Origin: Bacteroidota bacterium
GTDB lineage: Bacteria; Bacteroidota; Bacteroidia; Chitinophagales; Chitinophagaceae
Assembly (NCBI GenBank): GCA_021780705.1
Contig: JAJXYG010000050.1
Span: 1 to 6,302 of the forward strand
Direction of reading: 5' to 3'
DNA: 6,302 nucleotides
In this document: one piece after another, positions 1-6,069 of the stretch
How the letters are laid out: each line of letters begins with the position of its first letter
How positions within the stretch are numbered: position 1 is the first letter of the stretch
Program-made: the position numbers and the translations under genes
Notes under the pieces: generated by a model
Database searches by the model: none
What the model saw: only the letters and a program-made list of their open reading frames with translations
What the model was told of the DNA's origin: nothing

Positions 1-1
1 G

Positions 2-394
2 GAACTTTTTATGAGAGAGGACCAGGCGGTGGAGTACACGGATTTGGGAGACATTCTTTTCAGCCGTCTTGTACTCAATCCCGATCATGAGTTGTTGGCC
101 TTCCAATACCCGGTGCACCGGGAAAGTGCGAATAAAATAAGCCTTGCGGACAAAGGAGATTACTATGTCATAGCCCATCGTAACCAGGATGGCAATGTGC
201 TGTTTGCCGAATGCTCGATACTATTGGCAAGAATGATAGAACTTCTCCGGGAGGCCCCTCAAAGCCTTAAAGCGCTTTTTGAAACGGTGGAATCTGAATT
301 TTCCCTTCACTTAAATGAAGGGGACCAAAGGGCTGTCGTGGAATTTTTCTCCACTGCCCTTCAACAGGAACTTATTGCAGGATTTAAAAAATAA
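2..394 (+). CDS. HvfC/BufC-like (DUF2063-type) protein, C-terminal part, cut by the left edge
   Basis: The reading frame is open to the first base of the window. The Met at position 11 is probably internal, because the visible 130 residues match only the C-terminal half of a family whose members usually have about 250. The basis is pattern recognition: a stretch resembling the family's Pro-Val-His/Asp segment (FQYPVHRESAN), then a YYVIAHR strand, a helix with LLARMIELL, and an amphipathic C-terminal helix ending in a small hydrophobic tail (ELIAGF). In known systems HvfC/BufC is the partner that delivers a small precursor peptide to a DUF692/MNIO iron enzyme, which modifies its cysteines. The older name 'putative DNA-binding domain' refers to the N-terminal half, which is not visible here. 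The DoxX gene starts 5 bases after the stop, as expected for an HvfC-HvfD order. The family call is moderate and the partial status is likely. If Met 11 were the true start, this would be an unusually short protein. Confidence 0.6.
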   Translation, partial: ELFMREDQAVEYTDLGDILFSRLVLNPDHELLAFQYPVHRESANKISLADKGDYYVIAHRNQDGNVLFAECSILLARMIELLREAPQSLKALFETVESEFSLHLNEGDQRAVVEFFSTALQQELIAGFKK

Positions 395-399
395 ACAAA

Positions 400-855
400 A
401 TGCATAAAATGATATTGGCCTACCAGGGCTTTAAAAGAAAAATTAGTGGTCAGTCTGCAATACCCCTGTTGCTGATGAGACTGGCACTCGCTTATGGTTT
501 TTTTGAAACCTCCTCCATGAAGTGGGCGCATATCCATGATGTGGCGGGATGGTTTGCCCAGTTGGGGATACCGGCTCCGACCCTGAACGCCTATCTCTCC
601 GCTTCCATGGAAGCTGCCGGAGTGGTGCTGCTGGTATTGGGTCTGGGCACCCGGCTGATTGCCGTACCCCTGATGGTCATTATGGTTGTAGCGATTAGGA
701 CGGTCCACTGGTCCAATGGCTTTGATGCAGGAAATAATGGATTTGAGATACCTTTGTATTACCTCATCATGCTACTGACCCTGTTTATTTCCGGGGCTGG
801 CAAGTGGAGTCTCGATGCAGTATGGGGTAAAATATACCCCCGCAAAATCCGTTAA
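400..855 (+). CDS. DoxX family integral membrane protein (HvfD-like position)
   Basis: This is a complete protein of 151 residues with four predicted membrane helices at roughly 19-36, 62-82, 84-101 and 117-133. Family hallmarks are the first-helix segment LLLMRLALAYGFFETSSMKW, a second-helix acidic residue (MEAAGVVLLVLGLGTR) and the closing motif SGAGKWSLD, which corresponds to the usual GxGxxSLD of DoxX proteins. Some DoxX members are linked to quinone or thiol redox chemistry, but their function is generally poorly defined. This one has no cysteines, so it would not itself carry a disulfide. It follows the HvfC-like gene by 5 bases and is almost certainly cotranscribed. In hvfABCD-type operons the last gene encodes a DoxX protein in this position. 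The first ATG is used because it fits the spacing; an ATG three codons later is possible. No Shine-Dalgarno sequence is visible, only an A-rich leader. Confidence 0.85.
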   Translation: MHKMILAYQGFKRKISGQSAIPLLLMRLALAYGFFETSSMKWAHIHDVAGWFAQLGIPAPTLNAYLSASMEAAGVVLLVLGLGTRLIAVPLMVIMVVAIRTVHWSNGFDAGNNGFEIPLYYLIMLLTLFISGAGKWSLDAVWGKIYPRKIR

Positions 856-890
856 GGATTGGAGGATATTGTCCGTAAGAACTCATATAC

Positions 891-1328
891 ATGAAAAAAA
901 TATTCATACTGTTAGGTCTGGTAGCTGTTTTTGGATTTGGACGGGGTCCCAGACATCTGACCGATAAGGAAGAAATCCACTTTTTCGCCGGCACCTGGAG
1001 TCAGGCCCTTGAAAAGGCCAGGCAGGAAAATAAACCCATTTTCCTGGATATTTATGCTACCTGGTGTGGTCCCTGCCGACTGCTCAAGTCCAAAACCTTT
1101 ACCAACCCTGAAGTAGTGAAATTTTATGATACCCATTTCATCAATGTCTCCCTGGATGGAGAGAAGGGCGAGGGGTTGATGCTGGCCAGTAAATACCAGA
1201 TTCCGGGATATCCCTCTTTGCTGATCCTGGATTATAATGAAAGACCTGTATTTGCTTCCGCGGGGTATATGCCGGCCCGGGAATTTCTCAAATTTGGTAA
1301 GGTGGGGCTAAAAAAGGCCGGTAAATAG
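891..1328 (+). CDS. Exported thioredoxin-fold protein with CGPC active site
   Basis: This 145-residue protein begins with a short charged n-region and a hydrophobic stretch (about residues 4-17), so it is probably exported or membrane-anchored. The hydrophobic stretch is not followed by a convincing signal peptidase site or lipobox. The mature part has a thioredoxin fold: the approach helix WSQALEKARQENKP, the strand IFLDIYATW, the active site CGPC (Cys59 and Cys62), and the cis-proline segment GYPSL with Pro108 before strand LLILD. It resembles the Thioredoxin_7/DsbD-gamma-like group common in Bacteroidota rather than cytoplasmic TrxA. Its likely role is thiol-disulfide exchange in the periplasm, with partners unknown. 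It lies 35 bases after the DoxX gene on the same strand and may be the last gene of that operon. A GGAGGA sequence (861-866) lies about 24 bases before the start, too far for a classical ribosome site. Confidence 0.85.
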   Translation: MKKIFILLGLVAVFGFGRGPRHLTDKEEIHFFAGTWSQALEKARQENKPIFLDIYATWCGPCRLLKSKTFTNPEVVKFYDTHFINVSLDGEKGEGLMLASKYQIPGYPSLLILDYNERPVFASAGYMPAREFLKFGKVGLKKAGK

Positions 1329-1338
1329 CCCATCTTTC

Positions 1339-1366
1339 AATCCGGATTCCTTCAGGATTTTTTTAT
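1339..1366 (+). terminator. Possible weak terminator after the thioredoxin gene
   Basis: AATCC (1339-1343) can pair with GGATT (1355-1359) across an 11-base loop, and a run of seven T (1358-1364) overlaps the end of the stem. The stem is short and A/T-rich, so it is weak. The location, in the 41-base gap between two converging genes, is where a terminator is expected. On the opposite strand the stem is not followed by a T run, so it would serve only the rightward operon. Confidence 0.3.
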
Positions 1367-1369
1367 CAC

Positions 1370-4186
1370 TTATGCAATTTTGCTTCTGTACTCAGTTGGG
1401 GTCATCCCTATTTTGGATTTGAATACAGTGGAAAAATAGGCGGGGGAGGTAAATCCAACCTTATACGCCACCTCAGATACTGTCAGGTCTTCCTGTGAAA
1501 GCAGGAATTTTGACTTCTGGATCTTTACATTGAGTATGTAATCATTGACATTGCAATCCAATAAGGCTTTCACCTTCCGGTACAATTGAACCCGGGAGAC
1601 CCCCATTTTTTTGCACAAATCATCAATGGAAAAACTGGAATCATTGATATGACTTTCCACAATGGAAGTAAATTCACTAATGAACCTGCGATCCAGTTTT
1701 TTGGGCGTATGCACCTGGGCATCGGTGTGGATTTCCGTGGTATAATGTTCTTTTAGAATTTCCCGGTTTCTAATCAGGCTCTTGATAATTTCTTTCAGGT
1801 AATCCACATTGAACGGCTTGGTCAGATAGGCATCAGCCATACAACGCATCCCTTCAATTTGTTGATGGATGTCGGTTTTGGCTGTGAGTAAAATAATGGG
1901 AATATGAGAGGTTCGGATGTCGCTTTTAAGGGTGTTGCAGATGAAAAACCCGTCCTTACCCGGGAGGACAATATCTGCAATGATGATATCAGGGATGTGG
2001 TCATAGGCCATCCTGAGACCCGAAATACCTTCAGCGCAAAAAATTACATCATACTCATCACTAAAGATATCCGCGATAAAACGTCGCAGGTCCGGATTGT
2101 CTTCAATTATTAACAAGGACTTTTCGCTATGGTTTCCCTCATTGGTCGTCATGTTATTGTCGACGGGATATTTGGAAGCCTCTGTGCTGTAGATCTTCTG
2201 ATCATAATACATCACTTCCTTATGGGACCTTGCCTCCACCATTTCTTCATTTTCAAGGTGATCAGTACCCAGGAGCAACCTGATCTCAAAAGTAGTGCCC
2301 TTGCCTTCCTGGCTTTCAACCTGGATGTCTCCTTTATGCATTTTAATAAGGTCCCTGGAAAGTGCCAGGCCCAGCCCGCTGCCCTGCTGGTTGGTAATAT
2401 TGGCCTGATAAAATAGTTCAAAGGCGTGCTTCACAAAATCCTGCCCCATTCCTATCCCATTGTCCTCAACCCTGATGGTTACATAACCTTCCGAATTATA
2501 TTTATTTATGGTAATGTGGATGAAACCGTGATCCTTGGTGAATTTGAAGGAATTGGAAATAAGGTTGAAGAGGACCTTGTCCAGCATGGAGGTGTCAAAC
2601 CACATCATGATACTTTTTTCTTTACTGATGACCCTCAAATCAATATTTCGATTTCTGGCGGTTTCAGTAAATGCCTCTGCCACTTCCCGGGCAAAGGCTA
2701 CCAGGTCGTTTTCTGAGGCGGAAAGCTTCATCTTGCCGGAATCGATCTTCCTGAAATCCATCAACTGGTTGACAAGCCTTAGGAGCCGGATGACATTTTT
2801 TTGAATGAGCCCCAGATGCCGCTTTTCAGTAAAATGGATTTTGGGGTTTTCAAGGAGTTCCTCCAATGGCCCTAAAATCAGGGTCAGCGGGGTGCGAAAT
2901 TCATGAGATATATTGGTAAAGAAATTGATCTTGGCCTCCGAAGCCACACGGGCCTGTTTTCCCAATTCAATAAGCTGGTTTCTTTGATTCAGGATTTCTT
3001 CATTTTGAGAAGCCAGCCTGGCATTGATTTTTTTATTTTCCTGCAGGTAGTAATAGAGTATCGCACCCATGATCAGGGCCAGACCCAGTGAGATGGAAAT
3101 GATGAAGATGATCTTGTTCTGATTATTGGTGATGATCTGCTGCTGGGTGATTCTTTGCTGCCTTCGGTCAATATCTTCCTGTTGGGATATGATCTTTTCA
3201 TTCTGGAGCTTCATGATCCTGACATTGGAGGAATCAATGATGGTACTGGCAAGACGGTTTTCTCTTTGGTACGCCTTATTTTCCAGGATATTCACCGCAG
3301 CCAGGATGGCTTCTGCGCCTCCGGTGGGATAAAGGATGGTGGCTACGATCTTTTTCTTTTCAACTAGGTCTATCCCCTGGTCTTTTCCGGGAAGACCATC
3401 CACTCCGATTATTTTGATCTTTTTGTCAAGCCCCAGTTCTTTACAAACCGCAAAGGCCGAAAGGGCAATCCGGTCATTTTGGGCAAACATGAATTGTATA
3501 TCCGAATCCGATTTCAGAAAGGCCTTTACGTTGGCCGAGGAGGGGTTTTCGTCACCCGTAATGAATATTCTCTTTACAAAATGAAGCCCGGGATATTGTT
3601 TGATTCCATCCTTAAATCCCGTATGGCGATCCATTTGGGCGGAGGATCCGGGCACATCCTCCGAAACTTCCATCACATTTCCCTTTCCCTTTAGCAGAGA
3701 ATTGGCGAAGGTGGCGGCATTGATCCCCACTTCATAATTGCTGGCTCCAATGAAGGCTGTATAGTTATTGGAGAGGGTTTTTCGGTCCACGATAATGACC
3801 CGGATCCCTTTTCGGTAGGCTTTTTCTACAATTGGGGTAATAGGGGCGGCCTCATTGGGGGATACAATCAACAAATCCACTTTCTGATCAATTAACTGCT
3901 GGATTTGTTGTACCTGTTTTTCGGAATTTCCGTTGGCATCCTTGAAAATCAGCCTGATTTCCGGATGGAAGGCCAATTCCCGTTTCATACTCTCCAGCAT
4001 CGTCTGACGCCACAGATTGACCATGGTGCACTGAGAAAAACCAATCGTGTAACGGGTGGTCTGATCTATGGAATTGCAGGACATATCCATGATGGCCAGC
4101 AGGATAACCAGCCATATATAGCGTGTCGATCTCCCTAACCGCTGCCTTAGGGAGAAAGCATCTGGTAGTGATTTATTCCTTATCAT
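1370..4186 (-). CDS. Hybrid two-component system regulator (HTCS) with periplasmic sugar-binding sensor
   Basis: This one protein of 938 residues combines sugar sensor, kinase, receiver and DNA-binding regulator. Domains in order: signal/anchor helix about 22-36; type 1 periplasmic-binding domain about 45-310, with SPNEAAP (109-115), VDRK (133-136), NDR (237-239) and GVDGLPG (261-267); Gln/Ile-rich helical stalk about 325-357; transmembrane helix 358-381; cytoplasmic coil to about 416; HisKA with phosphoacceptor His428 in ISHEFRTPL; HATPase with N box (Asn541, Asn545), G1 box DNGIG (575-579) and G2 box GSGLGL (602-607); receiver about 690-805 with Asp696, phosphoacceptor Asp738, Thr768 and Lys790; AraC-type HTH about 840-936. 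All key catalytic residues are present. The sensor resembles that of BT1754, the B. thetaiotaomicron fructose-responsive HTCS, as recalled rather than aligned. Divergent to a sugar porter and SusC-like gene, it probably activates them. Cys37 follows a poor lipobox (Asp at -3), so lipidation is unlikely. The ATG at 4186 gives a complete signal/anchor. Confidence 0.95.
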   Translation of the reverse strand: MIRNKSLPDAFSLRQRLGRSTRYIWLVILLAIMDMSCNSIDQTTRYTIGFSQCTMVNLWRQTMLESMKRELAFHPEIRLIFKDANGNSEKQVQQIQQLIDQKVDLLIVSPNEAAPITPIVEKAYRKGIRVIIVDRKTLSNNYTAFIGASNYEVGINAATFANSLLKGKGNVMEVSEDVPGSSAQMDRHTGFKDGIKQYPGLHFVKRIFITGDENPSSANVKAFLKSDSDIQFMFAQNDRIALSAFAVCKELGLDKKIKIIGVDGLPGKDQGIDLVEKKKIVATILYPTGGAEAILAAVNILENKAYQRENRLASTIIDSSNVRIMKLQNEKIISQQEDIDRRQQRITQQQIITNNQNKIIFIISISLGLALIMGAILYYYLQENKKINARLASQNEEILNQRNQLIELGKQARVASEAKINFFTNISHEFRTPLTLILGPLEELLENPKIHFTEKRHLGLIQKNVIRLLRLVNQLMDFRKIDSGKMKLSASENDLVAFAREVAEAFTETARNRNIDLRVISKEKSIMMWFDTSMLDKVLFNLISNSFKFTKDHGFIHITINKYNSEGYVTIRVEDNGIGMGQDFVKHAFELFYQANITNQQGSGLGLALSRDLIKMHKGDIQVESQEGKGTTFEIRLLLGTDHLENEEMVEARSHKEVMYYDQKIYSTEASKYPVDNNMTTNEGNHSEKSLLIIEDNPDLRRFIADIFSDEYDVIFCAEGISGLRMAYDHIPDIIIADIVLPGKDGFFICNTLKSDIRTSHIPIILLTAKTDIHQQIEGMRCMADAYLTKPFNVDYLKEIIKSLIRNREILKEHYTTEIHTDAQVHTPKKLDRRFISEFTSIVESHINDSSFSIDDLCKKMGVSRVQLYRKVKALLDCNVNDYILNVKIQKSKFLLSQEDLTVSEVAYKVGFTSPAYFSTVFKSKIGMTPTEYRSKIA

Positions 4187-4200
4187 GAAGCAATCGTATT

Positions 4201-4223
4201 TATATATACTCTCTATATATATA
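4201..4223. repeat. Alternating TA inverted repeat near the HTCS start
   Basis: TATATATA (4201-4208) is followed by CTCTC (4209-4213) and TATATATATA (4214-4223), forming an inverted repeat of easily melted DNA about 15 to 40 bases before the HTCS start codon. It may be part of the HTCS promoter or a structured 5' leader. Low-complexity TA tracts also arise by chance in A/T-rich gaps. Confidence 0.5.
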
Positions 4224-4292
4224 AGCGAGATCGAAATTTTAATTCAAATCACCTTTTAAGGCGGTATTCAATCCTGGAAAAAGGGAAACAAA

Positions 4293-4343
4293 AATGAAAA
4301 TACCTGTTACAATATTGAAATCAGCCCATTCCGGGATTGAAAT
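4293..4343 (+). promoter_or_regulatory. Candidate HTCS operator: spaced ATTGAAAT repeats
   Basis: ATTGAAAT occurs exactly at 4314-4321 and again at 4336-4343, start-to-start distance 22 bases. A degenerate copy, AATGAAAA (6 of 8 matches), lies at 4293-4300, 21 bases before the first. About two helical turns is the spacing at which AraC-family dimers commonly read direct repeats, and the divergent HTCS has an AraC-type output. The words are short and A/T-rich, so chance is a real alternative. Function as an operator is inference. Confidence 0.3.
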
Positions 4344-4479
4344 AATTAAATCTTAAATATTTGACTTACAGTGTTTTGCATAGCCCTCTCCTGTCTTTAA
4401 CAATTTCGAAAGCATTTGGTACAATTCAAAATAGCAGCCTCTGAAGGTAAGAGTATTTTTCCATTCACAACGATCTTAT

Positions 4480-5844
4480 ATGAGAAATGGAAAAGTAGTT
4501 CTATGGGCCTTGATTGTGGCTATTGGAGGATTCTTATTTGGCTTTGATACCGCAGTAATTTCAGGGGCTGAAAAATCGATTCAACAGTATTGGCACCTTT
4601 CCGATTTTGAGCATGGGCTGACCATTTCCATTGCCATAGTGGGTACGATAGCCGGTGCCCTTCTGGGAAGTATTCCTTCCGACCGGATCGGGAGAAAAAA
4701 GACCCTCCTGCTGGTGGCACTTTTTTTCCTGGTAGCGTCACTGGGTACCGCATTTTCCGCAAACTGGTTTCTATTCCTTTTTTTCCGGTTCCTCGGTGGT
4801 CTGGGAGTAGGAGTCTCTTCAGTAACGGCACCTATATATATATCCGAAATTTCTCCTCCGGAAAAAAGAGGCAGGCTGGTGGCCTTGTTCCAATTTAATA
4901 TAGTATTGGGGATTCTGATTTCGTACTTGTCCAATTATCTCATTGGAAATAGCACGGAGACTTCCTGGAGATGGATGTTGGGTATCCAGGCCGTCCCCTC
5001 CCTGCTATACCTGGTTTTCCTGAGGTTTGTACCCGAGTCTCCCCGTTGGCTGATACTGAAGGCTGGAGATTTTGACAGAGCAAAGGCCACTTTGAAGGTT
5101 ATCAATCCGCTGGGGTTTGAAAAAGTATTTTCAGAGATCATGAAAGGCCATGAACAGGATGCCGCCAAGCATGTGGAAGAACCCATATTCCAGAGAAAGT
5201 ACCGTTTCCCGGTGACGCTCGCCGTATTGATCGCCGCTTTTAACCAACTCTCCGGTATCAACGCGATTATTTATTTCGCCCCCAGAATTTTTGAAATGAC
5301 AGGTATTGGCACAAGTTCCTCTTTGTTGTCCACCGTGGGAATCGGACTGGTAAACTTCATCTTCACCTTACTGGCTATCCGGTTTATAGACAATATCGGC
5401 CGGAGAACCTTGATGTATATCGGGTCGTTTGGACTGATTGCGTCCCTTGCCCTGGTATCAAGGGCATTTTTCATCCAGGATTTTTCAGACTTCACGGTGA
5501 TTATCAGCCTGCTGCTCTTCATTGCTTTTTTTGCATTCTCACAGGGAGCAGTCATCTGGGTATTCATGTCTGAAATATTCCCCAATCAGGTCAGGGCGAA
5601 AGGTCAAACCCTGGGAAGTGTGACACACTGGTCAATGGCAGCCATCATCACTTTTATTTTTCCGGTAGTGTCGCAAAGGCTCGGCGGGGGTGTCACCTTT
5701 CTTTTCTTCTGTGGTATGATGGTGTTGCAATTGCTTTTTGTCTGGAAATTGATGCCGGAAACAAAAGGGGGGTCCCTTGAAGAATTGGAATTAAAGATAG
5801 TGAGCAAGAACAATCCAGTCAGTGGATCGGTACCTGCTGCTTAA
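4480..5844 (+). CDS. MFS sugar porter, SP (XylE/GLUT-like) family
   Basis: This is a complete 454-residue inner-membrane transporter, close to the usual length of bacterial sugar:proton symporters of this family. Signature motifs are all present: GFDTAVISGA in helix 1 (21-30), DRIGRKK in loop 2-3 (68-74), PESPRW after helix 6 (185-190), NQLSGINA in helix 7 (255-262), DNIGRR in loop 8-9 (304-309), the helix 10 segment with Trp360 before SEIFP, and PETKG after helix 12 (426-430). In the helix 7 signature the first Gln of the common QQLSGIN is Asn (Asn255) and the second is kept (Gln256). The likely job is proton-coupled uptake of a monosaccharide; the sugar cannot be named from motifs alone. 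It is transcribed divergently from the sugar-sensing regulator and lies just before a SusC-like gene, so co-regulation is likely. The chosen ATG precedes helix 1 directly; no Shine-Dalgarno is seen. Confidence 0.93.
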   Translation: MRNGKVVLWALIVAIGGFLFGFDTAVISGAEKSIQQYWHLSDFEHGLTISIAIVGTIAGALLGSIPSDRIGRKKTLLLVALFFLVASLGTAFSANWFLFLFFRFLGGLGVGVSSVTAPIYISEISPPEKRGRLVALFQFNIVLGILISYLSNYLIGNSTETSWRWMLGIQAVPSLLYLVFLRFVPESPRWLILKAGDFDRAKATLKVINPLGFEKVFSEIMKGHEQDAAKHVEEPIFQRKYRFPVTLAVLIAAFNQLSGINAIIYFAPRIFEMTGIGTSSSLLSTVGIGLVNFIFTLLAIRFIDNIGRRTLMYIGSFGLIASLALVSRAFFIQDFSDFTVIISLLLFIAFFAFSQGAVIWVFMSEIFPNQVRAKGQTLGSVTHWSMAAIITFIFPVVSQRLGGGVTFLFFCGMMVLQLLFVWKLMPETKGGSLEELELKIVSKNNPVSGSVPAA

Positions 5845-6069
5845 TAGATTCAATAGAAAACCAATTAATTATTTGATATGAGAAAATCTCCCAGATTGAT
5901 CTGGCCAGGGACCCCTCCCTCCCTTTTCAAAAAGTTTTTGGGCTTCCGCCGCCGGAACGTCCTGATTCCTGACAAGTATCCACCCTGGGTTGACTACCCG
6001 CTAACCATTAACTGTGAAAATTACCAATAAGAACCAAACAAATTTCTAAAACTCAAAATTTATGCAATT
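5845..6069 (+). promoter_or_regulatory. Structured intergenic leader before the SusC-like gene
   Basis: This 225-base gap holds a cluster of compact inverted repeats: GAGA/TCTC with loop AAA (5880-5890), CCAGAT/ATCTGG with a 2-base centre (5891-5904), CAAAAA/TTTTTG with a 1-base centre (5928-5940), and TTCCG/CGGAA with loop CCGC (5944-5957). Farther on, GGGT (5987-5990) can pair with ACCC at 5996-5999. None has the stem-plus-T-run form of a clear terminator, so the porter and the receptor could be read together. The final 40 bases are A-rich and G-poor, typical of Bacteroidota translation starts. No exact TAnnTTTG promoter was found. A possible small ORF overlaps the hairpins. Confidence 0.4.
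5878..6030 (+). CDS. Possible small protein of 50 residues, unrecognised
   Basis: An ATG at 5878 opens a frame of 50 codons ending in TAA at 6028-6030, 33 bases after the porter stop and 39 bases before the SusC-like start. It is in the same frame as the porter but separated from it by four stops (5842, 5845, 5854 and 5866), so it is not a simple readthrough tail. The predicted peptide is basic in the middle (KKFLGFRRR, residues 18-26), has seven prolines and two tryptophans, and has no signal peptide or membrane helix. I recognise no family. In favour: its GC content is higher than in the flanking noncoding sequence, and the short spacing fits an operon. Against: inverted repeats crowd the same bases, and a 50-codon frame can occur by chance. 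It may instead be untranslated leader or the remnant of a gene. Confidence 0.3.
   Translation: MRKSPRLIWPGTPPSLFKKFLGFRRRNVLIPDKYPPWVDYPLTINCENYQ

Larger units (their letters stand above)
4187..4479. promoter_or_regulatory. Divergent control region between the HTCS and MFS porter genes
   Basis: This 293-base A/T-rich gap separates two divergent starts, so it must hold the promoter of each gene. No exact match to the Bacteroidota promoter (TTTG, 19-21 bases, TAnnTTTG) was found. The nearest for the porter is AATATTTG (4356-4363), one mismatch from the -7 box but without a properly spaced -33 element. For the regulator, a TTTG on the minus strand (4245-4248) lies about 21 bases before an alternating TA stretch (4214-4223) that could take the -7 position. 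The gap also holds the TATATATA inverted repeat and the ATTGAAAT direct repeats listed separately. No open frame of convincing coding character was seen in it. Confidence 0.6.

Noticed and set aside
361..708. Open frame of 115 codons on the minus strand opposite the DoxX gene
   Set aside because: It is a shadow of the DoxX gene, with His/Gln/Gly-rich low-complexity sequence and no family pattern, whereas the plus strand gives a clear four-helix DoxX protein.
2129..2804. Several plus-strand frames inside the HTCS kinase region
   Set aside because: They lie opposite the uninterrupted kinase domain, whose H, N, G1 and G2 boxes are all intact; the plus-strand translations have no recognisable domain.
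4201..4223. Transposon end, attachment site or CRISPR repeat
   Set aside because: A single simple TA tract with no second copy, no transposase or integrase gene and no spacer pattern in the window.
4295..4354. Short ORF of 19 codons in the divergent region
   Set aside because: It is very short, lies over the candidate operator repeats, and has no coding character.
4361..4390. TTGACT as an E. coli-type -35 box for the porter
   Set aside because: No TATAAT-like box occurs at 16-18 bases (that position is C-rich), and Bacteroidota promoters use a different consensus.
4520..5585. Minus-strand frames of about 100 codons opposite the MFS porter
   Set aside because: They are shadows of a gene whose transporter motifs are all in place on the plus strand.
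5845..5960. Rho-independent terminator after the porter gene
   Set aside because: The inverted repeats here have very small loops or lack a following T run, so none forms a convincing terminator.
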